From the IMG/VR virus record IMGVR_UViG_3300005613_000024, positions 1-64,000 of that record: DNA of 64,000 nt. One strand, given 5' to 3'. Positions 22,614 through 31,227 of the stretch are shown in pieces. Numbering within the stretch: the first letter of the stretch is position 1; each line of letters starts with the position of its first letter. The position numbers and the translations under genes were made by a program. The notes below the pieces were generated by a model. It ran no database searches. It was not told where the DNA came from and was given only the letters and a program-made list of their open reading frames with translations. This DNA comes from a virus.

Positions 22614-23216
22614 ATGGATAAAACTAAGCTCGTAACAATAGAAAATTGTATTTTTAAAACGTATTTAATTGGAAGTATGGAGTCTCCTGCGAAAAAAGAT
22701 GATGGAATTGGCTGGCGAAGGCAATTAACTCCCGAATTAAACGCAAGAGGAATTTATGTATTTGACCCTACAAGAGAAGAGATTGCAAAAGTAGGAATGC
22801 CAACTGAAGAATTTATGCAAAAATTAACTGGATGGCAAAAAAGCGGTAATTGGGAAAAGTTCACAGAATCAATGCGGACAATTTGGAGAGGTAAATCCTA
22901 TGTAGATGCTGATGAGAACACTAATTTAACAAAATCTATTCATATTTTTGGAGATATAGATTATGTAGAACATTCTAAATTTTTAATTTGGAATTTAGAT
23001 GAAGGAGATAAACCAGGAGGAACTATTATTGAACTGGCACTTGCTTGGTATAGAGGATTGTCAGTTTATTTGATAACTCAAATGCCTAAAACTACAATTA
23101 ACAAAAGTCTTTTATATTTTGTTCTTGATAGTGGAAATGGACAAGGTGGTATTTTTAAAAATCGTCATCAATTATTAGAATTTTTAGATGAAAAATATAA
23201 TTTAACTAAAGATTAA
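22614..23216 (+). CDS. Nucleoside 2-deoxyribosyltransferase-like protein
   Basis: A 200-residue protein starting MDKTKLVTIENCIFKTYLIGSMESPA. The YLIGSM strand and loop, the late EHSKFLIWNLDEGDKPGGTIIELALAW segment (with an Asp/Glu pair before a helix) match the fold of nucleoside 2-deoxyribosyltransferases, which swap bases or break the N-glycosidic bond of deoxynucleosides. The start was placed at the ATG ten bases after AAGGAAG. Role likely in nucleotide salvage or base modification; substrate unknown. Confidence 0.7.
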   Translation: MDKTKLVTIENCIFKTYLIGSMESPAKKDDGIGWRRQLTPELNARGIYVFDPTREEIAKVGMPTEEFMQKLTGWQKSGNWEKFTESMRTIWRGKSYVDADENTNLTKSIHIFGDIDYVEHSKFLIWNLDEGDKPGGTIIELALAWYRGLSVYLITQMPKTTINKSLLYFVLDSGNGQGGIFKNRHQLLEFLDEKYNLTKD

Positions 23217-23255
23217 TTAATTATTTAAAAGAAACTTATAAAATTTGGAAATAAA

Positions 23256-23687
23256 ATGAAAATTATTACTCCTTGTGATTGGAAAATAGTAGACTTATTA
23301 AAAGAACAAAATGCTAATTGGTTTGGAGAAGCATTAAGAGGTCATTGTTTTATAGGAAGGGTAAATGAAACAGGATATTATTCTACGTTTAGAGTTCATG
23401 AATCCTTTAAACAAGTAAAAGAAGGTGCTATTTTTGAAGAAGCTAAAAAATATTTGTATGATGAAGTTGAAGTGACAGTTTATCATTTTAAATTAGAAGA
23501 GAAGGATTGTTGGATTTCTTATGAGGGAGAAGGGGAAAATGCTCGAAGAATGAAAATTTGTGAACCTTTCGAAATTGTTATGGCGTGGGTTTGGGATGGA
23601 GATGGTTGTTTATATTTTAGATTTAATGATAGAAAAGTTATAAATACTGATTGTAAAAAGGACTATAATTGGGAGTGGATAAAATGA
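23256..23687 (+). CDS. Hypothetical protein
   Basis: A 143-residue protein (MKIITPCDWKIVDLLKEQNANW), probably alpha-beta with an aromatic C-terminus. No recognised domain. Its end overlaps the next gene (ATGA). Confidence 0.65.
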   Translation: MKIITPCDWKIVDLLKEQNANWFGEALRGHCFIGRVNETGYYSTFRVHESFKQVKEGAIFEEAKKYLYDEVEVTVYHFKLEEKDCWISYEGEGENARRMKICEPFEIVMAWVWDGDGCLYFRFNDRKVINTDCKKDYNWEWIK

Positions 23688-23896
23688 AAAGAATAAATGT
23701 TCAATCATCACAAATAAAAAGTATTGGCTACGATAGAGCAGAATATGTTTTAGAAATTGAATTTGTAAAAGGTTCGATTTATCGCTATGAAAAAGTTTAT
23801 CCTGACGAAATTATATCTTTGCTCTTTGCAAATTCAATAGGTTCTTATTTTATGAAAAATATATCGAAAACATATAAATACGAGAAAGTGAGTTAA
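23684..23896 (+). CDS. KTSC-domain protein
   Basis: A 70-residue protein starting MKRINVQSSQIKSIGYDRAE, chosen for its ATGA coupling. SSQIKSIGYD, LEIEFVKGSIYRYEKVYPDEI and SIGSYFMKNI match the KTSC domain, a small module first noted at the end of some lysyl-tRNA synthetases and common in phages. Thought to bind nucleic acid; role uncertain. Confidence 0.75.
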   Translation: MKRINVQSSQIKSIGYDRAEYVLEIEFVKGSIYRYEKVYPDEIISLLFANSIGSYFMKNISKTYKYEKVS

Positions 23897-23899
23897 ATA

Positions 23900-24493
23900 A
23901 TGAAATTTAATAAAGTTCAAGATTCTGGTAAAAGACAGCAATTCAATACTGGTTCTCAAAGAGACACTGATGAAGGGAAAGGACAACCTCATTTATTACC
24001 ATTTGAAACTATAAATTTAATTGAATCTCTTTTAAATCATAAATTGCAAAAATTTGATTATAGAACTTATGAACTCGAATTAGGATTAAAAGTATTAAGT
24101 AATAGACTTTATGAGTATGGAGAAATTAGAGAAAACGAAGCTTCATTGATTTTGTTAGAAGCAATAGAAGAAATTATTTATTTGATTACTTATCAAGAAA
24201 AAGGGCATTATACAGAAGCATATAGACGATTAGCTATTCATTATCAAAATGGTGCGAAGAAATACGATAAAAATAACTGGAAAAAGGGTCAGCCAATAAG
24301 TAGATATTATGATTCTACTATAAGACATTTATGGAAGATTCAAGCAAAATTAAATGATGAAGACCATTATGCGGCTTTATTATGGAATTTAGTTGCTATT
24401 GTTCAAACGAAACAAGATATTAAGAATGGTCATCTATCAAAAGAATTAAACGATTTTCCTTTTACTATCAATGATATATGGACTAAAAAATGA
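23900..24493 (+). CDS. dATP/dGTP diphosphohydrolase N-terminal-domain-like protein (DUF5664 type)
   Basis: A 197-residue protein. DSGKRQQFNTGSQRDTDEGKGQPHLLPF, then LAIHYQNGAKKYDKNNWKKGQPISRYYDSTIRH and EDHYAALLWNL follow the conserved layout of a phage domain annotated as dATP/dGTP diphosphohydrolase N-terminal (from memory). Its biochemistry is known only for few members; it may trim the deoxynucleotide pool. GAAAGT precedes the ATG weakly. Confidence 0.7.
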   Translation: MKFNKVQDSGKRQQFNTGSQRDTDEGKGQPHLLPFETINLIESLLNHKLQKFDYRTYELELGLKVLSNRLYEYGEIRENEASLILLEAIEEIIYLITYQEKGHYTEAYRRLAIHYQNGAKKYDKNNWKKGQPISRYYDSTIRHLWKIQAKLNDEDHYAALLWNLVAIVQTKQDIKNGHLSKELNDFPFTINDIWTKK

Positions 24494-24669
24494 CTTCACA
24501 AATAATTAGAACAAATTATACAAATAATCAATTATATTGCACTTATTCCAAAGAGAAGATTGCTTTGGAAGAAAAATATATTACTGTTTTTGATAATTAT
24601 TGTGGAGATTGGATAGAAAAATATTATAAATTAGAATATAAGGATTTTATAGATGAAACAGAAAAATAA
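24490..24669 (+). CDS. Small hypothetical protein
   Basis: A 59-residue protein (MTSQIIRTNYTNNQ) overlapping the previous stop by four bases. Acidic, with two Cys. No family recognised. Confidence 0.6.
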   Translation: MTSQIIRTNYTNNQLYCTYSKEKIALEEKYITVFDNYCGDWIEKYYKLEYKDFIDETEK

Positions 24670-24763
24670 AATTAAAAGATTACTGATAAGACAAAAAGCT
24701 TTTGATGAGCTTGATAATAGTGATAAAAAAGATAGAAGAAAACCAGGAAGTTTTAAAAAATGA
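24653..24763 (+). CDS. Small basic phage protein
   Basis: A 36-residue protein (MKQKNKIKRLLIRQKAF, ending KKDRRKPGSFKK) with AAGGA upstream. It overlaps its neighbours at both ends, ending by ATGA. I recall similar tiny RRKPGSF-tailed proteins in phage genomes. Confidence 0.5.
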   Translation: MKQKNKIKRLLIRQKAFDELDNSDKKDRRKPGSFKK

Positions 24764-25101
24764 CAAATAAAGAAATTTTACAAAAAGCGATTGATAAGTC
24801 ATATGATAATGGTTTTGATTTATGTGAATTTTTTCAAATCGAATCAATGTCTTCTTTAGATTATGATTACTATTTAGAAGAATTAATTAAAAGTAAAGGA
24901 CATTATATTATTATTTTCTCCCATGATTTTGCTAAAGCTTTTTGGGGAGAAGAAAAGTATGATAGATATTGTGAATGTAATTTAGAATACCCTCCCAAAC
25001 ATTATTATGCTGACAAAGAAACTTTGAAAAATTGGCAATATCACCTTCAACAAATGGTTCTTGAAGGAGAACCTTTGAAATATTTAGAGAAATTTTTATG
25101 A
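24760..25101 (+). CDS. Conserved hypothetical phage protein
   Basis: A 113-residue protein with IIFSHDFAKAFWGEE near 52 and a C-terminal WQYHLQQMVLEGEPLKYLEKF. This layout is widespread in phage genomes as a protein of unknown function. ATGA couplings on both sides. Confidence 0.7.
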   Translation: MTNKEILQKAIDKSYDNGFDLCEFFQIESMSSLDYDYYLEELIKSKGHYIIIFSHDFAKAFWGEEKYDRYCECNLEYPPKHYYADKETLKNWQYHLQQMVLEGEPLKYLEKFL

Positions 25102-25241
25102 AATATTTAATAGGAACAATTTTTAGTATAGGTTTAGGAGTCTACTCTTTAATTCGAAATAAGAAAAAGGGAATTCTAGTTGCTATTTGTGCATTTATAG
25201 CAAGTATAATATTTTTAGGTCAATTTATAGCGAATTTATAA
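25098..25241 (+). CDS. Small two-pass membrane protein
   Basis: A 47-residue protein with two hydrophobic helices (LIGTIFSIGLGVYSLI and GILVAICAFIASIIFLGQF) joined by a basic loop. It is coupled to both neighbours. Confidence 0.6.
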   Translation: MKYLIGTIFSIGLGVYSLIRNKKKGILVAICAFIASIIFLGQFIANL

Positions 25242-25243
25242 TT

Positions 25244-26119
25244 ATGTCAAAAGTCATATTAATTGATACATCTGGTCTTTTTGTTCCAACTGTAAAAGTA
25301 GTTAATCGTTTACGAGAACAAAAGCACAATACGGGAAGTCCAAAGTTTATTCTACCTCCTAGAGTCATGTATTTTAATAGTTTACTGTCTTCATTAAAAA
25401 AGATAGGAGTAGACAAAGATGATATAATTATTATGGCTCTTGAAGGGCATTCGTTTCGTAAGGACTTATATGCTCCCTATAAAGACCATAGAGCAGGTTT
25501 AAGAAAGAAGGATGAATTTATAGATTGGGATTATGAATATGACCAAGTTAATCAATTACATGATTCTCTAAATGAATCAACCAATTGGCATTTTATTAGA
25601 GTTAAAGATGGATTGGAAGCTGATGATGTGATTTCGATAGCTGTTAGATATTTTAAGAATCAAGAATGTATTGTTGTTACTGGCGATAAAGACTTGCATC
25701 AGTTAGCGTTTTATAAAAATGTTAGAATTTTTAATACAAATAAAAAAATAAAAGGGTCTAAAGGAATGTATGAATTAATTCCACACCCTTTAAAAATTTT
25801 AGCACAAAAGGCAAGAGTTGGAGATAAAGTAGATAACATCATTCCTGCTCTGAACGAAACAAAAGAAGATGCTCAATTAAGATATGATTTAGTAAATTTA
25901 CTAGAATTACCAAAAGAGATTGAAGAAAAAGGAAGAGAAGCGATTGAAGAGGCATTAAGAAATCAAAAGGAATTAAATTTAAATAATCTTCCTAATTTTA
26001 AAAATGTCAGAGAAAAGTTTTTGAAGATTTATGAAAAAGAGAATATTGTAAGTCCTGAGTATTGTTATAATTTATTAGAAAAGAGAAAGAATCGAAAAAA
26101 GAAAGGAAAAAAGAAATGA
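25244..26119 (+). CDS. 5'-3' exonuclease, FEN/T5 D15-like
   Basis: A 291-residue protein starting MSKVILIDTSGLF; the longer frame overlaps the upstream membrane-protein gene. LIDTSG near 6, RKDLYAPYKDHRAG near 75, LEADDVIS near 125, VVTGDKDLHQL near 147 and GDKVDNI near 196 are the metal-binding acidic clusters of the FEN/RNase H flap-nuclease superfamily. The helix-hairpin-helix-like region follows and the tail is lysine-rich. It should remove RNA primers and flaps during replication. It begins two bases after the membrane-protein stop. Confidence 0.85.
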   Translation: MSKVILIDTSGLFVPTVKVVNRLREQKHNTGSPKFILPPRVMYFNSLLSSLKKIGVDKDDIIIMALEGHSFRKDLYAPYKDHRAGLRKKDEFIDWDYEYDQVNQLHDSLNESTNWHFIRVKDGLEADDVISIAVRYFKNQECIVVTGDKDLHQLAFYKNVRIFNTNKKIKGSKGMYELIPHPLKILAQKARVGDKVDNIIPALNETKEDAQLRYDLVNLLELPKEIEEKGREAIEEALRNQKELNLNNLPNFKNVREKFLKIYEKENIVSPEYCYNLLEKRKNRKKKGKKK

Positions 26120-26538
26120 AAGAAGCTAAATATTCACTGAATCAAGTTATTTATTTTGTACATGGTCAGCAAGTTATTAAAGGTAAGATAGATGAATTAA
26201 TTTTGCATTATACTCAAAAAAATGTTATTATAAAATATATCATTCGACCTTATGGATTAGATAACTTTGTTACCATAGACGAAGATAAGATTTATATTGA
26301 TTTAGAAAAAGCAAAACAATATACTATAGAAGAATTTAAAAAGACTTATACTCGAAGAAATATAAAGCAAAATTACAAAAAAGCAAAAAAGGAAATGGAA
26401 GATAAATTTACAAACGCTTTAAAGACTTTTGATGTAAAATTTGCAGAAGTCATTGATGCTATAGAAAGTATTTCAGATGAATATTTTGATAATTTAGAAA
26501 AAGCAAAAAAGGAAAAGGAGAAAAAAGATGGCAAGTAA
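26116..26538 (+). CDS. Hypothetical protein with C-terminal coiled coil
   Basis: A 140-residue protein. The N-terminal half is beta-rich (YSLNQVIYFVHGQQVIKGKIDEL), the C-terminal half a lysine/glutamate coiled coil. Four-base overlap with the FEN gene. It resembles phage proteins with an SH3-like head; role unknown. Confidence 0.65.
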   Translation: MKEAKYSLNQVIYFVHGQQVIKGKIDELILHYTQKNVIIKYIIRPYGLDNFVTIDEDKIYIDLEKAKQYTIEEFKKTYTRRNIKQNYKKAKKEMEDKFTNALKTFDVKFAEVIDAIESISDEYFDNLEKAKKEKEKKDGK

Positions 26539-27199
26539 GAAAAAAGGAACAGAAAAAGTTGTTGATTGGTTTTTACCAAACAAATCCTTAATTAAGTTTC
26601 AAGGCGAAGAAGATTCAATTGCTGTAGCTGAAAATGTAATGAATAAGAGTAATTTTGATAAATATCCTGTTTTAAAGGGAGATACTGTTGAAGTTACAGA
26701 AAAAGATGATGAAGTTACTTTTTTAAGAAAAGTTAAGGGAGCTTCTAAAAAGAAAGAATCAACAGAAAAGAAAAAAGAATCAAATACAGAAATTGACGAA
26801 ACAATTACGAAAGAAGTAGTTTGTGTAAGTCAATATGGTGTGAAATTTGTTGGTGATGAAAAATGGACTAATTTTTCTGATGAATTACAAAAACAAGATG
26901 TAAAGGCTATGGGAGCGGTTGCTAAGAATACAATCACTGTTTCAATGTCTAAAGGAAAGATAGTAGATATTAAAGAGGAAAAGAAAGACAAAAAACAATC
27001 CAAAAGCACTACAAGAACGCCATACGGTTCTCCAGACGACTTAATTGCAAAAGCAAAAAATACGGCATCAATGAATGCTAAAGATGTTGTGGTAGCCTTA
27101 ATTAGTCAAAATAGAGTCGAAACAAATAATGAAGGTAATATAGAAAGAGCTATTTCTGCTTTAACGAAAAAATTTTATGAAGTAACAAAAGAACTATAA
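26528..27199 (+). CDS. Lysine-rich hypothetical protein, possible ssDNA-binding-like
   Basis: A 223-residue protein with two beta-rich blocks. Residues 14-65 include DWFLPNKSLIKFQGEED and residues 100-155 include VVCVSQYGVKFVGDEKWTNFSDE, separated by lysine-rich linkers. A final helical domain has ALISQNRVETNN. Two OB-like blocks in a replication neighbourhood could make a single-stranded DNA-binding protein, but there is no diagnostic motif. Confidence 0.6.
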   Translation: MASKKKGTEKVVDWFLPNKSLIKFQGEEDSIAVAENVMNKSNFDKYPVLKGDTVEVTEKDDEVTFLRKVKGASKKKESTEKKKESNTEIDETITKEVVCVSQYGVKFVGDEKWTNFSDELQKQDVKAMGAVAKNTITVSMSKGKIVDIKEEKKDKKQSKSTTRTPYGSPDDLIAKAKNTASMNAKDVVVALISQNRVETNNEGNIERAISALTKKFYEVTKEL

Positions 27200-27218
27200 T
27201 TTCAATAAGGAGCAACTA

Positions 27219-28295
27219 ATGTTTAAAGAAAATGATATGCATCTATTGAGAAATCTTATTGAAATTCCTTCTCCATCTGGATTTGAAAAAAACATCGCAG
27301 AATTTTTAGAAGATTATTTGTTAAAACTTGGTGTGAGTCGGAAATTTGTGAAAATAGATAAATATTACAATGTAATTGTAAATTTTGATTATGGTAAAGA
27401 TAAGACTGTCTTAGTAGATGCTCACAGTGACCAAATAGCTTTTATAGTATCTAATGTGGATAGATGGGGAAGTATAAGCTTGCAGTATATAGGGTCAGGA
27501 GATAGTACAATTCTCTCTGCTCGTCATTTAAATATTCTTACCAAAAATGGAGTTGTTCCTGCGGTTATAAATCGAAAACATGCTCATTTAATATATGATG
27601 AAACTACAGAGTTAAATTATTCTCCTGAAGAAGCAGATGTTGATATTGGAATAAGAGACAGAGTCAAAATATTAAATCATATTCAAATCGGAGATGCTGT
27701 AACTTATAGAAATAATTTTAGACAATTATTACATGACTATATTACTGGATATGGATTTGATGATAAGTCAGGTTGTTTTATCTTACTGAAAACAATTGAA
27801 AAAATATTAAAAAGCAGAATTATTCCATCTACTAATTTGGTTTTTGTTTTTTCTACTCAAGAAGAAACAGGAAATTCAAAATTGTTTCCTGTTGTTAGAG
27901 AAATAAGACCCGATTTAGTTATTGAGGCAGATGTGACATTTGCTACCGATTATGGAAATGTTGATGAAATTGAAAGAGAGGTTGGTAGATGTGAATTAGG
28001 TAAGGGAATTTCTTTATATAGAGGAGTAGATATTGACGAAAAATGTTGGGAATTAGCTACTTCTATTGCAAAGAAAAGAAAGATTCCATATCAAGTTCAG
28101 ACTTGTTCTGGAAGAATTGGATATACTTCTTTAGAAGTTACTAGTGAAGGATATGGGATTAAAGCTCTTGTATGGGGTATACCATTAAGAAGTATGCACG
28201 CTCCAACCGAAACTATTCATCTTAACGATTTATATACTGGTACAAAATTGCTAACATATTTTTTGCAAAGTAAAAAGTTAAAAGAGATAATCTAA
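27219..28295 (+). CDS. M42-family metallo-aminopeptidase
   Basis: A 358-residue protein of typical M42 length. VDAHSDQ (His69, Asp71), GYGFDDKSG (Asp181/182), STQEETG (Glu215 base, Glu216), EADVTFATD (Asp238) and SMHAPTE (His327) give the full two-metal site and catalytic Glu. M42 peptidases (glutamyl aminopeptidase, TET, FrvX type) trim peptides as large cytoplasmic oligomers. A phage copy is unusual; it could recycle peptides or process a phage protein. AAGGAG precedes the ATG; the stop overlaps the next gene (TAATG). Confidence 0.9.
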   Translation: MFKENDMHLLRNLIEIPSPSGFEKNIAEFLEDYLLKLGVSRKFVKIDKYYNVIVNFDYGKDKTVLVDAHSDQIAFIVSNVDRWGSISLQYIGSGDSTILSARHLNILTKNGVVPAVINRKHAHLIYDETTELNYSPEEADVDIGIRDRVKILNHIQIGDAVTYRNNFRQLLHDYITGYGFDDKSGCFILLKTIEKILKSRIIPSTNLVFVFSTQEETGNSKLFPVVREIRPDLVIEADVTFATDYGNVDEIEREVGRCELGKGISLYRGVDIDEKCWELATSIAKKRKIPYQVQTCSGRIGYTSLEVTSEGYGIKALVWGIPLRSMHAPTETIHLNDLYTGTKLLTYFLQSKKLKEII

Positions 28296-28468
28296 TGCAT
28301 AAACATAAACTAAAATTTTTAAGACAATCGGGTATTTTACATGAAGGTAAATATAAGACAATTGATATTTATCAATGTATAGATTGTAATAAATATTGTA
28401 TAATAGATACAAAAACAGATAAACGAATTTCTTTAAACGGTGATATTGGAGAAGAGATAGATGACTAA
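28295..28468 (+). CDS. Small zinc-binding-like protein
   Basis: A 57-residue protein (MHKHKLKFLRQSG) with YQCIDCNKYCII, a CxxC plus Cys cluster. TAATG coupling upstream; its end overlaps the next gene by eight bases. Function unknown. Confidence 0.6.
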   Translation: MHKHKLKFLRQSGILHEGKYKTIDIYQCIDCNKYCIIDTKTDKRISLNGDIGEEIDD

Positions 28469-28607
28469 TTATTGTCATCACTGTAGAAAACTTGTAAATG
28501 TAAAAAAAGAAATTGATGATTATTCTAGTTTTTATAATTTGATTATCGTCAGTTGCGAAAATTGCAGAACATTTCTTTATCAATATCTACAAAAGAAAGA
28601 TATTTAA
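28461..28607 (+). CDS. Small zinc-ribbon protein
   Basis: A 48-residue protein with two Cys pairs (CHHC and CENC), a likely zinc ribbon. TAATG coupling to the intein-bearing gene. Confidence 0.65.
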   Translation: MTNYCHHCRKLVNVKKEIDDYSSFYNLIIVSCENCRTFLYQYLQKKDI

Positions 28608-30256
28608 TGATTGGCGACCCCTTAATTTTATCACAAAAAGACTATGATAGAGCCAATGAAGTTATAAAGAATTTGAAAGATGAAAAAATTATTTTGATAG
28701 GTGGGACTTCGGGCAGTCATAAATGCTTTGGTAAAGGTACTAAAATTTTGATGTATGATACATCATTAAAAAACGTAGAAGATATTAAAGTTGGAGATGA
28801 ATTATTAGGCCCAGATGGAACAAAAAGAACTGTCAAAAAAATTCATTCTGGAATGGACAATCTATACAAAGTTAAACAAAAAAGAGGAATTTCATACATT
28901 GTAAACTCGAATCATTTATTATGCTTAAAATATTATAGATTTAATACAAGAGCTAAAAAAAGAGCAAAAGACGGATATATAAATATTGATGTGAAGAGTT
29001 GGAATAATTTATCGAATTATCATAAATTAATTTATAAAGGATATAAATCAGAAGGATTTGATTTGCCACATAAAAAACTTGCTTTAGAGCCTTATTTTTT
29101 AGGTTTATGGTTAGGTGATGGAAGAAATAGCAGTCAAGAAATATGTAGCAAGGATTTTGAAATTAGAGATTATTTACAAGATTATGCAAATAGACTTGAC
29201 ATGAAATTAAGTGTATATTGTGATAATTCAAAAAAAAGATGTAATTCTTATTCTATATGTAGAAAAAATCAGAAAAAACTCTCAAAAGTGTTGTACTGGT
29301 TAAGAGATTTAAAGATTTTGAATAATAAGCATATTCCTTATATTTATAAATGGAACACTAAACAAGTAAGATTAGAATTATTAGCAGGATTGTTAGATAC
29401 AGATGGATGTTATACAAAAAATAATGAATTTACAATTAGCACAAAATATTTAAAACTTGCAAATGATATTTGTTGGCTATGTAGCAGTTTAGGGTTTTAT
29501 TGTTCTTGTACAAAATTTAAAGTTAAAAATTATCCAGATAATAATTATTATAGAATTAACATTGACGGATTTCTAAATACTATACCTACTCGAATTTTGA
29601 GAAAAAAAGCAAAACCCAGAAAACAGGTAAAAAATCATTTGATTTCTGGTATAGATATAAATTATATAGAATTCGGTTATTATTATGGATTCGAAGTAGA
29701 TAAAGACCATTTATTTCTGTTAGAAGATTTTACTGTGGTGCATAATTCAGAGTTATCTTATTGTATTCAAAAACTTCTTTCCGATAAACGAAAATCAAGT
29801 CTTGTTATTTCTTTGGATGATTATTACAGTATTATCCCTTCTCTTAGAGCTATTAATCGTAAAAAAATGGGATTAGATTCAGTAGGGTTAAGTGAAATTG
29901 ATTGGGAGAATTTACAACGAATCTACGAGGATTTTAATAATAAAAGAGAAATTCATTTTAAAAGACTACATAGATTTTTAGATACAGTTGAACATAATGC
30001 TATTACAAATAGCGAAGACATAAATTATGTTCTTTTTGAAGGTCTTTATGCTAATTATCTTAGAAAATTTTACAATGATAACTTTTCTGTATTTCTTGAA
30101 GGAAGCCCCACGCAGACTTTAGAATTTAGAAAATTAAGAGGTAAAGAAGACGAGAACGATACTTTTCGTAAGCAAGTTGTTGAGAAAGAGTATAGAGTAG
30201 TATCACAGCTTCGCCGTTATGCTGATATGTTTTTATCTCACGAAAGTAAATCATGA
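28607..30256 (+). CDS. P-loop kinase-like protein interrupted by an intein
   Basis: A 549-residue precursor. Extein residues 1-39 and 381-549 join into one P-loop protein of about 208 residues. IILIGGTSGSHK joins S at the splice point to complete Walker A, and SLVISLDDYYS and VLFEGLYAN resemble the uridine kinase/phosphoribulokinase-like fold. The intein splits the Walker A motif, so the kinase is inactive until spliced. The start was set at the ATG overlapping the previous stop (TAATG). The substrate is unknown; it may phosphorylate a nucleoside or small molecule. Confidence 0.8.
   Translation: MIGDPLILSQKDYDRANEVIKNLKDEKIILIGGTSGSHKCFGKGTKILMYDTSLKNVEDIKVGDELLGPDGTKRTVKKIHSGMDNLYKVKQKRGISYIVNSNHLLCLKYYRFNTRAKKRAKDGYINIDVKSWNNLSNYHKLIYKGYKSEGFDLPHKKLALEPYFLGLWLGDGRNSSQEICSKDFEIRDYLQDYANRLDMKLSVYCDNSKKRCNSYSICRKNQKKLSKVLYWLRDLKILNNKHIPYIYKWNTKQVRLELLAGLLDTDGCYTKNNEFTISTKYLKLANDICWLCSSLGFYCSCTKFKVKNYPDNNYYRINIDGFLNTIPTRILRKKAKPRKQVKNHLISGIDINYIEFGYYYGFEVDKDHLFLLEDFTVVHNSELSYCIQKLLSDKRKSSLVISLDDYYSIIPSLRAINRKKMGLDSVGLSEIDWENLQRIYEDFNNKREIHFKRLHRFLDTVEHNAITNSEDINYVLFEGLYANYLRKFYNDNFSVFLEGSPTQTLEFRKLRGKEDENDTFRKQVVEKEYRVVSQLRRYADMFLSHESKS
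28724..29746 (+). other. Intein with LAGLIDADG homing endonuclease (P-loop insertion)
   Basis: A 341-residue intein runs from Cys (residue 40 of the precursor) to a terminal His-Asn before Ser381. CFGKGTKIL is block A, NSNHLLCL block B, LGLWLGDG and LAGLLDTDG are the two LAGLIDADG motifs, and the C-terminal block reads HLFLLEDFTVVHN. All residues needed for splicing (Cys1, block B His, HN, +1 Ser) are present, so it should splice and home. Confidence 0.9.
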
Positions 30257-30378
30257 AAAAGAAAAAATGTATGAACTGTAATGAGAAGAATTTAATAACC
30301 GTTTGTAGTGCGTGTAATTTTAAAGCAAATGGAAATCGTGATTATTGGTTTGCTTTTTACAAATACATAAGGAATTAA
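30253..30378 (+). CDS. Small zinc-ribbon protein
   Basis: A 41-residue basic protein (MKKKKCMNCNEKNL) with CMNC and CSAC pairs. ATGA overlap with the kinase-like gene. One of many small zinc ribbons in the genome. Confidence 0.65.
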   Translation: MKKKKCMNCNEKNLITVCSACNFKANGNRDYWFAFYKYIRN

Positions 30379-30379
30379 A

Positions 30380-30598
30380 ATGAAGCTGAATTTAACAAAA
30401 TTAATCAGAAATGATAGAATTTATGATATATCAAAAGTGTTGCAATTTGCTTATCCTAATGTATCAACAAAAAGAATCTGTCAATTAATTTTAAATAGAG
30501 ATTCTGTTGACCAAGCAATTATTATATTACAGGGAGCAAAAGAAATGAAAATGAATATTGATGAATTTGTTAAACTATATTTAAGTCATAAAAAATAA
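30380..30598 (+). CDS. Small hypothetical protein
   Basis: A 72-residue protein (MKLNLTKLIRNDRIYD) after an AAGGAA site. Helical, basic, with no recognised domain. Confidence 0.6.
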   Translation: MKLNLTKLIRNDRIYDISKVLQFAYPNVSTKRICQLILNRDSVDQAIIILQGAKEMKMNIDEFVKLYLSHKK

Positions 30599-30606
30599 GG
30601 ATTATA

Positions 30607-31227
30607 ATGCAGACATATTTTACTGGATGTGAACACTATTCACATAAAAATATAATAAAATATTGTAATAGACCGTTTTCTTCTTATGAAGAAATGAATA
30701 TTAAATTAATAAAAAAACATAATGAAAGAGTTAAAAAAGATGATGTGGTTTATCATCTTGGTGATTTCATATTATACGGAAAAACTAAAACAGGTAACGG
30801 AGAAGAAACTAAATCAGATAACATTCTTTCTCAATTAAACGGGACTCACATATTTTTAGAAGGGAATCATGATAGAGGGAATAGAAATACTTTAAAAACA
30901 AAAAATCAAGAAATTATTTTAAATCAAAACGGATTAAGAATTCAGCTTTTACATGACCCAATTTATGCACGAATTGATTATGATTTAATTCTTTGTAGTC
31001 ATGTACATCGAGCTTGGAAGGTAAAAGAAATTTATTATTTAGGGCAAATAAGGCTTTGTATTAATGTAGGTGTAGATGTAAATAACTACATGCCTATTCG
31101 TTTAGATGAAATATTATCTATTTATTATCGTTGGAAAAAAGAAAGAAGTAAAATAAAAAGATGGGAACAGCCTGGGACATTAAAAGAATTAAACAAAGGA
31201 ACACTGATAGATGAAACTTCTAACTGA
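30607..31227 (+). CDS. Calcineurin-like metallophosphoesterase
   Basis: A 206-residue protein of the short phage phosphoesterase type. The N-terminal YFTGCEHYSHKNIIKY is followed by VVYHLGDFIL near 48, FLEGNHDRG near 83, LLHDP near 118 and CSHVHRAW near 130. These are the metal-binding blocks. Similar proteins are common in phages, with uncertain phosphomonoester or diester substrates. AAGGATT precedes the ATG. Confidence 0.85.
   Translation: MQTYFTGCEHYSHKNIIKYCNRPFSSYEEMNIKLIKKHNERVKKDDVVYHLGDFILYGKTKTGNGEETKSDNILSQLNGTHIFLEGNHDRGNRNTLKTKNQEIILNQNGLRIQLLHDPIYARIDYDLILCSHVHRAWKVKEIYYLGQIRLCINVGVDVNNYMPIRLDEILSIYYRWKKERSKIKRWEQPGTLKELNKGTLIDETSN

Noticed and set aside
29190-29240. TTGACA followed by TATA-like string inside the kinase intein
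   Set aside because: Spacing to the nearest -10-like sequence is wrong and no gene starts downstream, so it is taken as chance.
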